Shown: one piece after another, positions 41,160 through 50,268 of the stretch | Layout: each line of letters opens with the position of its first letter | Numbering within the stretch: position 1 is the first letter of the stretch | From: Microbacterium arborescens | GTDB lineage: Bacteria > Actinomycetota > Actinomycetes > Actinomycetales > Microbacteriaceae | Assembly (NCBI RefSeq): GCF_030369635.1 | Contig: NZ_CP128474.1 | Coordinates: 2,232,001-2,296,000 of the forward strand | DNA length: 64,000 nucleotides | Direction of reading: 5' to 3' | Notes under the pieces: model-generated | What the model saw: only the letters and a program-made list of their open reading frames with translations | What the model was told of the DNA's origin: nothing | Database searches by the model: none | Translations under genes and position numbers: made by a program

Positions 41160-42478
41160 TGGCCGCGCTCTGGAAGAAGCTCCGCAGCCGGCGGTCCGAC
41201 CGCTCGACCGACGCTTCGGCGACGACGACCGCGGTTGCCGAAGCCCGCCAGGTGGCACGCGCCGATCGCTTCGGGTTCGGCGACCTCGTCCTCGAGGCGA
41301 CGACCGACATCGGCTCGCGCCCGGGCCGTCTGGTGATGACCGTCATGGGCACCGTGCTCGGCATCGGCGCGCTCGTGGCGACCATCGGCTTCGCACAGAC
41401 CGCCGCCGGGCAGATCGCTCGGCAGTTCGATGCCGCTGCCGCGACCCATCTGAGCATCGGTCCGAGCGAGGCGCAGGCACGCGGCGGCCAGCGGGTCGCG
41501 ACCGCCTCGCTGCCGTGGGATGCGCCGGCGCGCCTCGAGAACCTCGCCGGCGTCGAGTCGGCCGCCGTGCTGGCACCGGTCACGCTGCGCGAGAACACGA
41601 TCACCGCCGTGCCGATCAACGATCCCTCGATCGCGGCTGCCGCTCCCCCGGCGCTCTTCGCGGCCTCGGGCGAGTTCCTCGACACCCTCGGCGGGCGCAT
41701 CGTCACGGGTCGGTCGTTCGACGCTGGACACGATGCCCGCGGCGATCGCGTCGCGATGCTCGGCTCCCGCGCCGCCGAACGCCTCGCGATCAATCGCGTC
41801 GACACGCAGCCCTCGGTGTTCATCGGCGGCGTGGCTTACGCCGTCGTCGGGATCTTCGACGAGCTCGACCGCCGCGCCGAGGTCGTCGACGCCGTCGTGA
41901 TCCCCACCGGTGCCGCGCGACAGGACTTCCAGCTCGCCTCCCCCGGTGACGCCATCGCGCGCATCGTGGTCGGCACCGGACCGCAGCTGCGTCAGCAGGC
42001 ACCTCTGGCCCTCGCGCCCGACGCGGTCGACACGCTCGAGGTGAGCGCGCCGCAGGGCCGTTCCGATCTCGCCCGCGACGTGCAGGGAGACGTCAACGTC
42101 GTCTTCCTCATCCTCGGCGTCATCGTGCTGCTGGCGGGAGGCCTCGGGATCGCGAACGTCACGACCCTGTCGGTGCTCGAACGCACCGGCGAGATCGGGC
42201 TGCGACGCGCGCTCGGGTCGACCGGAAGGCAGATCGCCGGACAGTTCGTCGTCGAGTCGATCGTCATCGGACTGCTGGGCGGCCTGATCGGGTCGGCCCT
42301 CGGCGTGTTCGCCGTGATCGGCGTATCGATCGTGCAGCAGTGGTCGCCCGTCCTCGATCCCTGGGTGGCTCTCGGCGGAACCGTGCTCGGAGCGATCATC
42401 GGGCTCGCAGCCGGCGGCATCCCGGCCCGGCGCGCATCGCGCATCGAACCGGTCGTGGCGCTGCGCGGCAACGCCTGA
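41159..42478 (+). CDS. FtsX/MacB-like ABC transporter permease
   Basis: 439 residues. Helix 1 after ~50 residues (RLVMTVMGTVLGIGALVATIGFAQTAAG), a large extracytoplasmic domain, and three C-terminal helices with FLILGVIVLLAGGLGIANVTTLSVLERTGEIGLRRALGSTGRQIAGQFVVESIVIGLLGGLIGSALG and the ending GGIPARRASRIEPVVALRGNA, typical of MacB. With the ATPase, fusion protein and lipoprotein it forms a complete tripartite-like exporter; the cargo is unknown. Confidence 0.92.
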   Translation: MAALWKKLRSRRSDRSTDASATTTAVAEARQVARADRFGFGDLVLEATTDIGSRPGRLVMTVMGTVLGIGALVATIGFAQTAAGQIARQFDAAAATHLSIGPSEAQARGGQRVATASLPWDAPARLENLAGVESAAVLAPVTLRENTITAVPINDPSIAAAAPPALFAASGEFLDTLGGRIVTGRSFDAGHDARGDRVAMLGSRAAERLAINRVDTQPSVFIGGVAYAVVGIFDELDRRAEVVDAVVIPTGAARQDFQLASPGDAIARIVVGTGPQLRQQAPLALAPDAVDTLEVSAPQGRSDLARDVQGDVNVVFLILGVIVLLAGGLGIANVTTLSVLERTGEIGLRRALGSTGRQIAGQFVVESIVIGLLGGLIGSALGVFAVIGVSIVQQWSPVLDPWVALGGTVLGAIIGLAAGGIPARRASRIEPVVALRGNA

Positions 42479-42582
42479 TCCCGCCCATAGCGCGGACGGC
42501 GCCCGAGCGCCAGTCCTCCTCGCCTCGAGTCGTCGAGGTCTACCGTTGCTCGCGGTGGGACGGCCGAGGACGAGGACGCGGG

Positions 42583-44151
42583 ATGATCGACAGTGTCGCG
42601 AGCGATGATTCCGTCCTCCCTGGCGTGCTCCTCGCGGGTCGGTACCGCGTTGTCGAGGCGATCGGCTCGGGCGGCATGGCCCGCGTGTTCCTCGCGCGCG
42701 ACGAAGCGCTCGGGCGTCCGGTAGCTGTCAAGGTGCTGCGGTCCGAGCTGACCGACAGCACCGCGGCGGACCGCGCCGCGATCGAGACGCGGCTGCTCGC
42801 GTCACTGAATCACCCCGGCCTGGTGACCCTGTTCGACGCGCATCTGAGCGACGAGCCGCGCTTCCTCGTCATGGAGCACGTGGTGGGGATGACGCTGTCG
42901 CAGCGCATCGCGACGGGTGTCCTCGACGACGGGGAGCTGACCGCGCTCGGCTCTCAGCTCGCCGACGCACTCCACGTGGTGCACGACGCGGGAATCGTGC
43001 ACCGCGACGTGAAGCCGTCGAACATCCTCCTCGCCCGGTCGACGGTGCCCGGCGTGCCGCTGCGCGCCAAGCTCGCCGATTTTGGCATCGCCCACCTTCT
43101 CGACAGCGACCGTGTCACCTCCCCCAGCCTGCTGATCGGCACCGCCGCATACATCGCGCCCGAACTGCTGCACGGCGCTGATCCCGCCCCGCCGTCGGAC
43201 ATCTACGCGCTCGGTCTGGTCCTGCTCGAAGCAGCGACCGGCGAGCGCGCATTCTCCGGGTCGGAGGGCAATCGCGGCCAGCTGCTGGCGCGCCTGTCGC
43301 GTGACCCCGACATGCCTCCGATGCTGGACCACCCGTGGCGCGACCTGCTCTGCGCGATGACCTCGCGGCGTCCCGACGACCGTCCCACGGCGCTCGAGGT
43401 GATGTCGCGGCTGAGTCGTCGTGGCTCTGGCGCCTCGGGTGGCGCCGCGCCAGCCGCACCGGCTGCGCCTGCCGCGAGGGGAGGCGACGATGAGAACGCA
43501 TCTCGCACCGCTCAGGCGGATGTCGCGACCGCGGCGTGGCCCGTCACCGAGGCTCGGGATCTCGAGACCACGACGGCATCCGATGCCCCGGTAGCCGCGA
43601 CCGCTGCCCTGTGGGCACGCGGCACGACAGCAGAACCGGGCATCGAGCCGCTGTTCGGGTCGCCACCCCTCCGCGCCACCGGTGCCTCGACGGCGGCTCG
43701 CGGAACGACCACGCGGCGCCGGAGGCGAACGGCGATCACCGTCGGCGCCGCATCCGTCGGCGCGATCGGAGTAGCGCTCACCGCTCACCTGCTGCTGATG
43801 CCGCCCCCGGCCTCGCCGACGACGAATGTGACCGTACCCGCCGTCGTGGAGACTCCGGCAGACATCTCGACGGGCAACGGCGTCGCCGACGTCGAGGCTC
43901 CGACGGACGAGACCCCGGCGGCGACCGAGACGGTCGTCACGCCGGGGACGGGCGACGCCGGAGATGACACGCCGGCCGGGGCGGTCCCCGCCGGGGCGAC
44001 GACCGTCGACACCCCCGCCGCGCCGGCCCAGAACAACGGGTTGGCCCCCGGCTCGAACAGCGGCAACGGGAACGGAAACGGCCCCGGCTCGAACAGCGGC
44101 AAGGGACCGGGCTCGACGGGGCCCGGTAAACCGGACAAGCCCGGCGGCTGA
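42583..44151 (+). CDS. Membrane serine/threonine protein kinase without PASTA repeats
   Basis: 522 residues. Kinase domain ~20-275: glycine loop IGSGGMARVF, K50 in VAVKVL, catalytic HRDVKPSN (140-147), DFG (166-168) and APE (192-194). A long Ala/Pro/Asp-rich juxtamembrane linker leads to a membrane helix at ~384-405 (TAITVGAASVGAIGVALTAHLLLM). The ~115-residue outer tail is Thr/Pro/Gly/Asn-rich, ending in low-complexity G-S-N repeats, with no PASTA or known sensor domain. Start by GAGGACGCGGG before ATG. It follows the exporter operon on the same strand after 104 bases. Confidence 0.92.
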   Translation: MIDSVASDDSVLPGVLLAGRYRVVEAIGSGGMARVFLARDEALGRPVAVKVLRSELTDSTAADRAAIETRLLASLNHPGLVTLFDAHLSDEPRFLVMEHVVGMTLSQRIATGVLDDGELTALGSQLADALHVVHDAGIVHRDVKPSNILLARSTVPGVPLRAKLADFGIAHLLDSDRVTSPSLLIGTAAYIAPELLHGADPAPPSDIYALGLVLLEAATGERAFSGSEGNRGQLLARLSRDPDMPPMLDHPWRDLLCAMTSRRPDDRPTALEVMSRLSRRGSGASGGAAPAAPAAPAARGGDDENASRTAQADVATAAWPVTEARDLETTTASDAPVAATAALWARGTTAEPGIEPLFGSPPLRATGASTAARGTTTRRRRRTAITVGAASVGAIGVALTAHLLLMPPPASPTTNVTVPAVVETPADISTGNGVADVEAPTDETPAATETVVTPGTGDAGDDTPAGAVPAGATTVDTPAAPAQNNGLAPGSNSGNGNGNGPGSNSGKGPGSTGPGKPDKPGG

Positions 44152-44155
44152 GCCC

Positions 44156-44740
44156 TCAGCGTCCGTCGGCGGAGGTGAGCAGTGCTCCCGCGTGGGCCAG
44201 CTCGGCGAGCGCGGCGGCGCTCGACTCCTCGGCGACACCCGCGACGAGGTCGGTCAGGATGCGCACGCGACGACCGTGCGCGATCGCGTCGAGTGCTGAC
44301 GCGCGCACGCAGTAGTCGGTCGCGATGCCGACGATGTCGACGTCGACGACCCCGTGCCGGGTCAGCAGGTCGGCGACGGCATCCGCCGCTTCGGTCGTGC
44401 CCTCGAAGAGCGAGTAGGCGGGCACCCCCTGGCCCTTCTTCACGTGATGGGTGACGGCGGAGACGTCGAGCTCGGGGTCGTACTCGGCTCCCGCCGTATC
44501 GGCGACGCAGTGCACCGGCCAGGTCTCGACGTAGTCGGGCTCACCGTCGGCGAAATGTCCGCCGTTGTCATGATCAGCGTGATGCCAATCGCGCGAGGCC
44601 ACGATGATCTCGTAGTCGTCGGCGTGATCCCGGAGGTGACGCGTGATCGCGGCGGCGACCGCGTCACCTCCGGTCACACCGAGCGCTCCGCCTTCGGTGA
44701 AGTCGTTCTGGACATCGACGATGAACAGGGCACGGGTCAT
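44156..44740 (-). CDS. pncA: Nicotinamidase (isochorismatase superfamily)
   Basis: 194 residues. Converts nicotinamide to nicotinate for NAD recycling. Catalytic triad D9 (FIVDVQNDF), K101 (VKKGQ) and C144 (TDYCVRA); metal ligands D51 and a His in DWHHADH, with H77 in WPVHC. The ATG overlaps the MMPL stop by four bases, but TAGCCT also sits six bases upstream, inside the MMPL 3' end, suggesting an extra leaderless promoter. Converges on the kinase gene with five bases between. Confidence 0.92.
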   Translation of the reverse strand: MTRALFIVDVQNDFTEGGALGVTGGDAVAAAITRHLRDHADDYEIIVASRDWHHADHDNGGHFADGEPDYVETWPVHCVADTAGAEYDPELDVSAVTHHVKKGQGVPAYSLFEGTTEAADAVADLLTRHGVVDVDIVGIATDYCVRASALDAIAHGRRVRILTDLVAGVAEESSAAALAELAHAGALLTSADGR

Positions 44741-46941
44741 GCGTCGAGGCTACGCTCCGCGTCCGCGCGGCGCACGGCCCGTTCACGACGCCACAGCTTC
44801 GACGGCCACCAGATGGCGGCGCCGATGTCGTGGGCGAGCGCGGGAACGAGGAGCGAGCGGACGACGAACGTGTCGAGCAGCACTCCGAACGCCACGATGA
44901 ACGCGATCTGCGCGAGGAACAGAATCGGGATGACGCCGAGGGCCGCGAACGTCGCTGCGAGCACGAGTCCCGCCGAGGTGATGACCCCGCCTGTCGCCAC
45001 GAGTCCTCGCGCGATGCCCCGACGGGTTCCGTGCTCGAGCGTCTCTTCGCGCACCCTCGACATGAGGAAGATGTTGTAGTCGACTCCGAGCGCCACGAGG
45101 AACACGAAGCCGTACAGCGGCACGGCGGGGTCGCCTCCGGGGAAGTCGAAGACGTGGTTGAACACCAGAGCGCTCACGCCCAGCGCCGTGCCGAACGACA
45201 GGATCGTGCTCAGGATGAGCAGCACCGGCGCCAGGATCGAGCGCAGCAGCAGCATCAGGATGAGCAGGATCACCACCAGGATGACCGGGATGATGACGGT
45301 GCGGTCACGGATCGAGGTGTCGTTGGTGTCGACGTCGGTCGCGGTCGTCCCGCCCACGAGCACCCCGGGCACCTCTTCGGCGAAGGTCGCGCGCAGGTCG
45401 CGCACGGTCTGCTCGGCCTCGAGCGAGTCGGCGGGATCGGTGAGCGTCACCGAGAGCAGGATGTCGCCCTCCGACACCGTCGGCTCGGGCACCGGTGCGC
45501 CCGGAGCGCCTGCCGCCGTGAAGACGGGCTCGCCGTCCTCGAGAGCGACGGAGACCTGACCGGTCGGCGAGTCGGCCGCGATGGCGGCGACCGAGGAGAT
45601 GCCGGGGTTCTCGTCGAGGATGACGAGCGCGTCAGCCAGACGGCCCTCGGGAACGATGACGGATGCCGGGCTGCCCGACCCCGCGGGGAAGTGCTCGGCG
45701 AGAGCGGCCTGGCCGTCGCGGGCTTCCGAGGTTCCGAGCACGAGGTCGCTCGAGGGCACACCGTTCGCGTTGAGCTGCAGCACGCCCGCGGCGCCGACGA
45801 GAAGCACGACAGTGCTGATGATCCAGACCGGGCGGGCGCGGCGCGCGACGAAGCGCGCCTGACGCGGCCACAGCCCGCGGACCGGCTGACTCGGGTCGTC
45901 GGGGAGATCGATCGCGCCGGTGCGCGGGATGAACGGCCAGAACGCGGCTCGACCGCACAGCGCCAGGAGGGCCGGCAGGAAGGTCAGCGCCGAGAGCATC
46001 GAGAAGGCGATGCCGATCGAGGCGATGGGGCCCAGCGCCTTGTTGCTGGCGAGATCGCTCAGCAGCAGGCAGAGCAGGCCCGCGATCACGGTTCCCCCCG
46101 AGGCGAGGATCGGCTCGACGGCGCCCTTCCAGGCGCGCAGCGTCGCATCCCAGCGTGACGCACCGGCCCCGATCGCCTCTCGGTAGCGAGCCGTGTACAG
46201 CAGGGCGTAGTCGGTCGCGGCGCCGATGACCAGGATGAACAGGATGCCCTGCACCTGTCCGTTGAGGACGACGATGTCGGCCTTCGCGAGCCACCAGACC
46301 GTCAGCAGCGCGACGCAGAGCGCGAACACCGATGTGAGGAGGACGAGGATCGGCAGCAGCGGCGACCGATAGACGATGACGAGGATGACGAACACCGCGG
46401 CGAGCGCGACGAGGAGAAGAAGTCCGTCGATGCCGAGGAAGCCCTCGGCGAGATCGGCCGTGAAGCCGGCTGGTCCGGTGACCCACGCCTCCACGCCTGC
46501 GGGAAGGTCCTTCTGGACGAGGACGCGGATCTCTTCGACGACGTCGCGCACCTCACCCGAGGCATCGACGGGAACGAATACCTGAACCGCGAGACCGTCC
46601 TCGGACGGGATGGGCGGCGAGACCTCACCGACTCCCTCGAGCTCGCCGATGGCGGCGGTGAGCTCGGTGAGTGCTGTCAGCTGGGCCTCGTCGAGCGGGT
46701 CGGATGCGGCGGCGACGACGACTGCCGGGATCTCTTCGCCGCCCGTGAAGTCGGTCAGGCGTTCGCTGACCTGCGTCGCATCGGCGCTGGCGGGCAGGAA
46801 CGACGACTGATCGTTCGTGGCCACTTCGCTGACCCGCCCGAAGTACGGCCCGCCCACGGAACCGCCCACGATCCAGACGAGCACGAGCAGGGCGGGGATG
46901 CCGATGCGCAGCCAGCGCGGCACAATTCGTTCGCTCTTCAC
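44737..46941 (-). CDS. MMPL-family RND-type transporter
   Basis: 734 residues, 12 membrane helices in two repeats. Helix 1 RWLRIGIPALLVLVWIVGGSVGGPYFG, extracytoplasmic loop with SSFLPASADATQVSERL, then GAATDYALLYTARYREAI in the first repeat and GVDYNIFLMSRVREETLEHGTRRGI in the second: the D-Y pairs used in proton relay by MmpL/YdfJ proteins. Substrates are usually lipids or hydrophobic drugs. GTG start with TAAGCT six bases upstream and no ribosome binding site; an AT-rich patch with repeated TAGCT lies there. Confidence 0.92.
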   Translation of the reverse strand: MKSERIVPRWLRIGIPALLVLVWIVGGSVGGPYFGRVSEVATNDQSSFLPASADATQVSERLTDFTGGEEIPAVVVAAASDPLDEAQLTALTELTAAIGELEGVGEVSPPIPSEDGLAVQVFVPVDASGEVRDVVEEIRVLVQKDLPAGVEAWVTGPAGFTADLAEGFLGIDGLLLLVALAAVFVILVIVYRSPLLPILVLLTSVFALCVALLTVWWLAKADIVVLNGQVQGILFILVIGAATDYALLYTARYREAIGAGASRWDATLRAWKGAVEPILASGGTVIAGLLCLLLSDLASNKALGPIASIGIAFSMLSALTFLPALLALCGRAAFWPFIPRTGAIDLPDDPSQPVRGLWPRQARFVARRARPVWIISTVVLLVGAAGVLQLNANGVPSSDLVLGTSEARDGQAALAEHFPAGSGSPASVIVPEGRLADALVILDENPGISSVAAIAADSPTGQVSVALEDGEPVFTAAGAPGAPVPEPTVSEGDILLSVTLTDPADSLEAEQTVRDLRATFAEEVPGVLVGGTTATDVDTNDTSIRDRTVIIPVILVVILLILMLLLRSILAPVLLILSTILSFGTALGVSALVFNHVFDFPGGDPAVPLYGFVFLVALGVDYNIFLMSRVREETLEHGTRRGIARGLVATGGVITSAGLVLAATFAALGVIPILFLAQIAFIVAFGVLLDTFVVRSLLVPALAHDIGAAIWWPSKLWRRERAVRRADAERSLDA
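44747..44752 (-). promoter_or_regulatory. Internal -10 box for pncA, leaderless layout
   Basis: TAGCCT on the minus strand within the MMPL coding end, six bases (CGACGC), ATG at 44740. Confidence 0.35.
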
Positions 46942-46946
46942 GTAGG

Positions 46947-46966
46947 TAGCTTATCTAGCTATTTAG
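46947..46966 (-). promoter_or_regulatory. AT-rich leaderless promoter region of the MMPL gene
   Basis: TAAGCT (46948-46953, minus strand) is six bases before the GTG. Two TAGCT-like units lie within this 20-base AT-rich patch, which stands out in ~70% GC DNA and may be a regulator site. Confidence 0.4.
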
Positions 46967-47001
46967 AGACGCGCCACCTCACGGCCGATCGCCGCGCAGA
47001 C

Positions 47002-47439
47002 TCAGCCGCGCGCGAAGAGGACGATCCAGGATGCGACGAGGGAGACGACGCCCACCGCGAGGAACCCGGAGGACAGACCGACGAGCAGGTGATGGGCGGG
47101 CGGGCGCCGGGTCAGCCGCATCCTCCCCCGCCACCCGCGCCGATACCAGATGTCGGCCCGATCGCGGCCGGCCAGAAGCGTCGCCGCGTGCTCGTCGACC
47201 CGCGCACTGTTGGCTTCACCCTCATCGTCGAACCACCGGACCCACGTGCCATCGGCCTCATGATCGACGAGAGCTTCGGCCGCCAGCCAGGTGCCGTCCA
47301 TCGCCCACAGCGCGAGGAACGCGATCCCGAACACGGCGGCACCGCCGAAACCCGCCCAGCTGAGGATCTCCAGGACCGCGTCGATGGTGCTCGTCACGCG
47401 CACCGCCGACTCGGGAAACAGGTCGCTCGCGCCATGCAC
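47002..47439 (-). CDS. Small two-helix membrane protein, unknown function
   Basis: 145 residues. Hydrophobic segments FGGAAVFGIAFLALWAM (~34-50) and HHLLVGLSSGFLAVGVVSLVASWIVLFA at the C-terminus enclose a ~60-residue charged loop (LVDHEADGTWVRWFDDEGEANSARVDEHAATL). No family recognised. The GTG start at 47439 has no ribosome binding site; translation may begin at the GTGs at 47403 or 47397. Confidence 0.6.
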   Translation of the reverse strand: MHGASDLFPESAVRVTSTIDAVLEILSWAGFGGAAVFGIAFLALWAMDGTWLAAEALVDHEADGTWVRWFDDEGEANSARVDEHAATLLAGRDRADIWYRRGWRGRMRLTRRPPAHHLLVGLSSGFLAVGVVSLVASWIVLFARG

Positions 47440-47466
47440 TCAGTATGGTTCACGCGCGGCGCAGGT

Positions 47467-48069
47467 TCACGCGGGACGCAGCAGCACCGAGAGAGAGGCG
47501 AGCGTGCGCTCGAGCTCGATGGAGGGCTCGAGCAGCCACTGGATCTGCAGGCCGTCCGACGCCGCGATGAGCAGCGCCGCGAGCTGCTCCGCGGGCACAT
47601 CGTCGCGAACGGTTCCGGCTCGCTGCTCGGCGCGAAGCCTCGCGGTCAGCTCACCACGGATGCGCTCGAATCGCTCGGTGAAGAATCGCTTGCCGTGCTC
47701 GCTCCCCGCCTCGAGCGCCCCGGCGACGAGGATCGAGTAGAGCTCGACGAGGCCGGGCACCTCGAGGTTGTCGACGGCGGCACGCGTCATGACGCCGACC
47801 GCGGTCTCGGGCGGAACGGGGTTGCGCCGACCACGCTGTGTCTCGGCGTGCTCGTAGACGGCGACGAGCAGCTGCTCGCGCGATTCGAAGTAGTGCAGCA
47901 GCGCAGCGTGCGAGACCCCGATGGCCTCGGCGATGCGCCGCAGCGACGTGCCCTGCAGGCCGCGCTCCTGGAAGACCTCGATCGCGCGGTCGAGGATCTC
48001 CTGGCGCCGCGCGACGCCCTTGGCGTAGGCGCCCGGGCGCCCCATCCTCGCGCGATCGTCGTTGCTCAC
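47467..48069 (-). CDS. TetR-family regulator next to a sugar pathway pair
   Basis: 200 residues. Helix-turn-helix AKGVARRQEILDRAIEVFQERGLQGTSLRRIAEAIGVSHAALLHYFESREQLLVAVY with recognition helix S-H-A-A-L-L-H-Y-F; C-terminal regulatory domain of the BetI/TetR_C_6-like type (SDGLQIQWLLEPSIELERTLASLSVLL). GTG at 48069 is preferred over ATG 48045 because TACAGT ends six bases before it. Divergent from the isomerase/oxidoreductase pair, its likely target. Confidence 0.88.
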   Translation of the reverse strand: MSNDDRARMGRPGAYAKGVARRQEILDRAIEVFQERGLQGTSLRRIAEAIGVSHAALLHYFESREQLLVAVYEHAETQRGRRNPVPPETAVGVMTRAAVDNLEVPGLVELYSILVAGALEAGSEHGKRFFTERFERIRGELTARLRAEQRAGTVRDDVPAEQLAALLIAASDGLQIQWLLEPSIELERTLASLSVLLRPA

Positions 48070-48075
48070 AGGGCG

Positions 48076-48081
48076 ACTGTA
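48076..48081 (-). promoter_or_regulatory. -10 box of the TetR gene, leaderless layout
   Basis: TACAGT on the minus strand, six bases (CGCCCT), GTG at 48069. Confidence 0.45.
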
Positions 48082-48174
48082 ACAACAAAACCTCCACCTG
48101 GATGTATTACGTGTTAGCGTGACGTCGTGCCACCACAGGCACCCCGCACGATGACGTACGAAAGAAGGTCGACT

Positions 48175-48999
48175 GTGACTCAGGTCCAGGCATCCGTCCA
48201 GCTCTATTCGCTTGCGAAGGAGTTCTCCGCCGACATGTCCGGCTCGCTGGCGAAGCTCGCCGAGATCGGATTCGCACACGTCGAGGCGTTCGACTTCGTC
48301 TCGCGCCCGACCGAGATCCGCGCGGCCCTGGACGCCGCCGGTCTCACCTCGCCGACCGGTCACGCTCCCCTGCTGACCGACGAGCTCTGGACGCCCGACG
48401 GCTCCATCCCCACGCCCGCGCCCGAGGTCGTCTACGAGGCCGCCGCCACCATCGGCATGAAGACGGTCATCGACCCGTTCGTCGCCCCCGACCGCTGGCT
48501 CACCGAAGAAGGCGTCGCTGACATCGCCGAGCGCCTCAACGCGCAGGCTGAGATCGCTGCAGGGTTCGGCCTGAGCGTCGGCTACCACAACCACGCGCAG
48601 GAGTTCGTCGCGTCGTTCGACGGTCAGAGCGCCTACGAGCGCTTCGTCTCGCTCCTCGACGAGCGCGTCACCCTCGAGCTCGACCTGTTCTGGGCGCTGA
48701 CCGGCGGCCAGGACGTGCCTGCCCTGGTGAAGAGCCTCGGCGACCGCCTCATCGCCGTGCACGTCAAGGACGGTGTCGTGCCGGCATCCAACCCCTGGGC
48801 CCCCGGCGCCGAGCAGTTCGGCTCGGACAGCCTCGACCAGCGCCACGCCGGCACGGGCGATGTGCCGCTCGCCGAGTCGCTGCGTGCCGCGACCGCACTG
48901 AAGTACGCGGTCGTCGAGTACGACAAGGCCCCCGGAGACGTCTTCGCCGACGTCGCCGCCAGCCTGGCGTTCCTGCGTGAGAACGGCGTCAGCGCATGA
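48175..48999 (+). CDS. Sugar phosphate isomerase/epimerase-like TIM-barrel protein
   Basis: 274 residues of the AP-endonuclease-2 (IolE-like) TIM-barrel family: VQLYSLAKEFSADMSGSLAKLAEIGFAHVEAF, LTSPTGHAPL, VGYHNHAQEF, VTLELDLFWALTGGQDVPALV, IAVHVKDG and AVVEYDKAPGD, giving the His/Glu/Asp metal site. Start set at GTG 48175 because AAGAAGG lies six bases upstream. It overlaps the next gene by four bases. The two probably convert a sugar or inositol-type substrate; which one is unknown. Confidence 0.88.
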   Translation: MTQVQASVQLYSLAKEFSADMSGSLAKLAEIGFAHVEAFDFVSRPTEIRAALDAAGLTSPTGHAPLLTDELWTPDGSIPTPAPEVVYEAAATIGMKTVIDPFVAPDRWLTEEGVADIAERLNAQAEIAAGFGLSVGYHNHAQEFVASFDGQSAYERFVSLLDERVTLELDLFWALTGGQDVPALVKSLGDRLIAVHVKDGVVPASNPWAPGAEQFGSDSLDQRHAGTGDVPLAESLRAATALKYAVVEYDKAPGDVFADVAASLAFLRENGVSA

Positions 49000-50123
49000 C
49001 CGGGCCCGTCGGAGTCGGTTTCGTCGGCGTCGGTGTCATCAGCGACACCTACCTCGAGAACCTGGGCTCGTTCCCCGATGTCCGCGTCGTCATCCTCGGC
49101 GACCTCGACGTCGACCGCGCCAAGGCCCAGGCCGAGAAGCACGGCGTCGCGGAATGGGGCACGACCGATGATGTCCTCGCCCACCCCGACGTCGACGTCA
49201 TCGTCAACCTGACGATCCCCGCCGTCCACGTCGAGATCTCCTCGCGAGCGATCGCCGCGGGCAAGCACGTCTGGACCGAGAAGCCGCTCGGCCTCGATCG
49301 CGAGAGCACCGCGGAGCTCCTGCGCCAGGCGGATGCCGCGGGCCTGCGCATCGGTTCGGCGCCCGACACGCTTCTCGGCCCTGGCTTCCAGACCGCGAAG
49401 CGCGCGATCCAGAGCGGTGTGATCGGCGAGCCCATGTTCGCCTCGACGGCTTTCCAGACCGTCGGCCCCGACCTGTGGCACCCGAGCCCCGCGTTCCTCT
49501 TCGCCCAGGGGGCCGGCCCGCTGCTCGACATGGGACCGTACTACTTCAGCGGTCTCGTCAGCCTCTTCGGTTCTGTCGACCGAGTGGCTGCCGTCGGGCG
49601 CAAGAAGCTCGAGGAGCGCACGATCCAGGCGGGCCCCAACGCGGGCACCGTCTTCCCCGTCGAGGTGCCCACCACGATGCAGGTCGTCACGGCCTTCGAA
49701 GCGGGCCAGCAGGCGGCGAGCCTGCTGAGCTTCGACTCGGCCCTCGAACGCCACGGCGTCTTCGAGGTTCACGGCACCGAGGGCTCCATCGTCCTGCCCG
49801 ACCCCAACCAGTTCGAGGGACGCATCGCGTACGTCAAGGCGCGCACGTCGATCTCGGACGGCAACTGGGGCGAGCAGGAGTGGATCGAGATCGAGCAGGA
49901 GGGCAAGCTCACCGGCCGCGGCCTGGGTCTGCTCGACATGGTTCGCGCGATCGCCGAGAACCGGCCTCACGTCGCCACCGGCGAGCTCGGGTACCACGTG
50001 CTCGACGTCATGCTCTCGGCGCAGGAATCGGCTGCCTCGGGGGAATTCGTGAAGGTCGCGAGCACCGTGGCGCCCGTGCCCACCGTGCCCGTCGACTTCG
50101 ACCCCTTCGCCGCGACGCTGTAA
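48996..50123 (+). CDS. Gfo/Idh/MocA-family NAD(P)-dependent oxidoreductase
   Basis: 375 residues. Rossmann start VGVGFVGVGVISDTYLENLGSFPDVRVVILGDLD, the family signature KHVWTEKPLGLDRESTAELLRQAD (E-K-P lysine), and a C-terminal beta-sheet substrate domain with GPLLDMGPYYFSGLVSLFG. Enzymes of this group oxidise sugars or inositols. Translationally coupled to the TIM-barrel gene (ATGA). A strong terminator follows. Confidence 0.92.
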   Translation: MTGPVGVGFVGVGVISDTYLENLGSFPDVRVVILGDLDVDRAKAQAEKHGVAEWGTTDDVLAHPDVDVIVNLTIPAVHVEISSRAIAAGKHVWTEKPLGLDRESTAELLRQADAAGLRIGSAPDTLLGPGFQTAKRAIQSGVIGEPMFASTAFQTVGPDLWHPSPAFLFAQGAGPLLDMGPYYFSGLVSLFGSVDRVAAVGRKKLEERTIQAGPNAGTVFPVEVPTTMQVVTAFEAGQQAASLLSFDSALERHGVFEVHGTEGSIVLPDPNQFEGRIAYVKARTSISDGNWGEQEWIEIEQEGKLTGRGLGLLDMVRAIAENRPHVATGELGYHVLDVMLSAQESAASGEFVKVASTVAPVPTVPVDFDPFAATL

Positions 50124-50154
50124 CGCCCACGGCGACCCGCCGAGCGGGTAATGC

Positions 50155-50188
50155 GAAAGGCCCGGACTCTTCGGAGTCCGGGCCTTTC
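50155..50188. terminator. Bidirectional terminator between the oxidoreductase and tRNA-Thr
   Basis: Perfect 15-base stem GAAAGGCCCGGACTC / GAGTCCGGGCCTTTC with a TTCG tetraloop. It serves the plus-strand operon and the minus-strand tRNA that ends eight bases away. Confidence 0.85.
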
Positions 50189-50195
50189 GTTGTGG

Positions 50196-50268
50196 AGCCG
50201 CCTAAGGGAATCGAACCCTTGACCTATTCATTACGAGTGAATCGCTCTGCCGTCTGAGCTAAGGCGGC
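50196..50268 (-). tRNA. tRNA-Thr (anticodon CGT)
   Basis: 73-base cloverleaf on the minus strand: acceptor GCCGCCT/AGGCGGC, D-arm GCTC/GAGC, anticodon stem ATTCA/TGAAT with anticodon CGT (50233-50235), T-arm AAGGG TTCGATT CCCTT. CCA is encoded at 50193-50195. Confidence 0.95.

Noticed and set aside
48070..48174. A TetR operator between the TetR gene and the isomerase gene
   Set aside because: TAACA and TGTTA segments exist but do not form a convincing palindrome; too weak to list.
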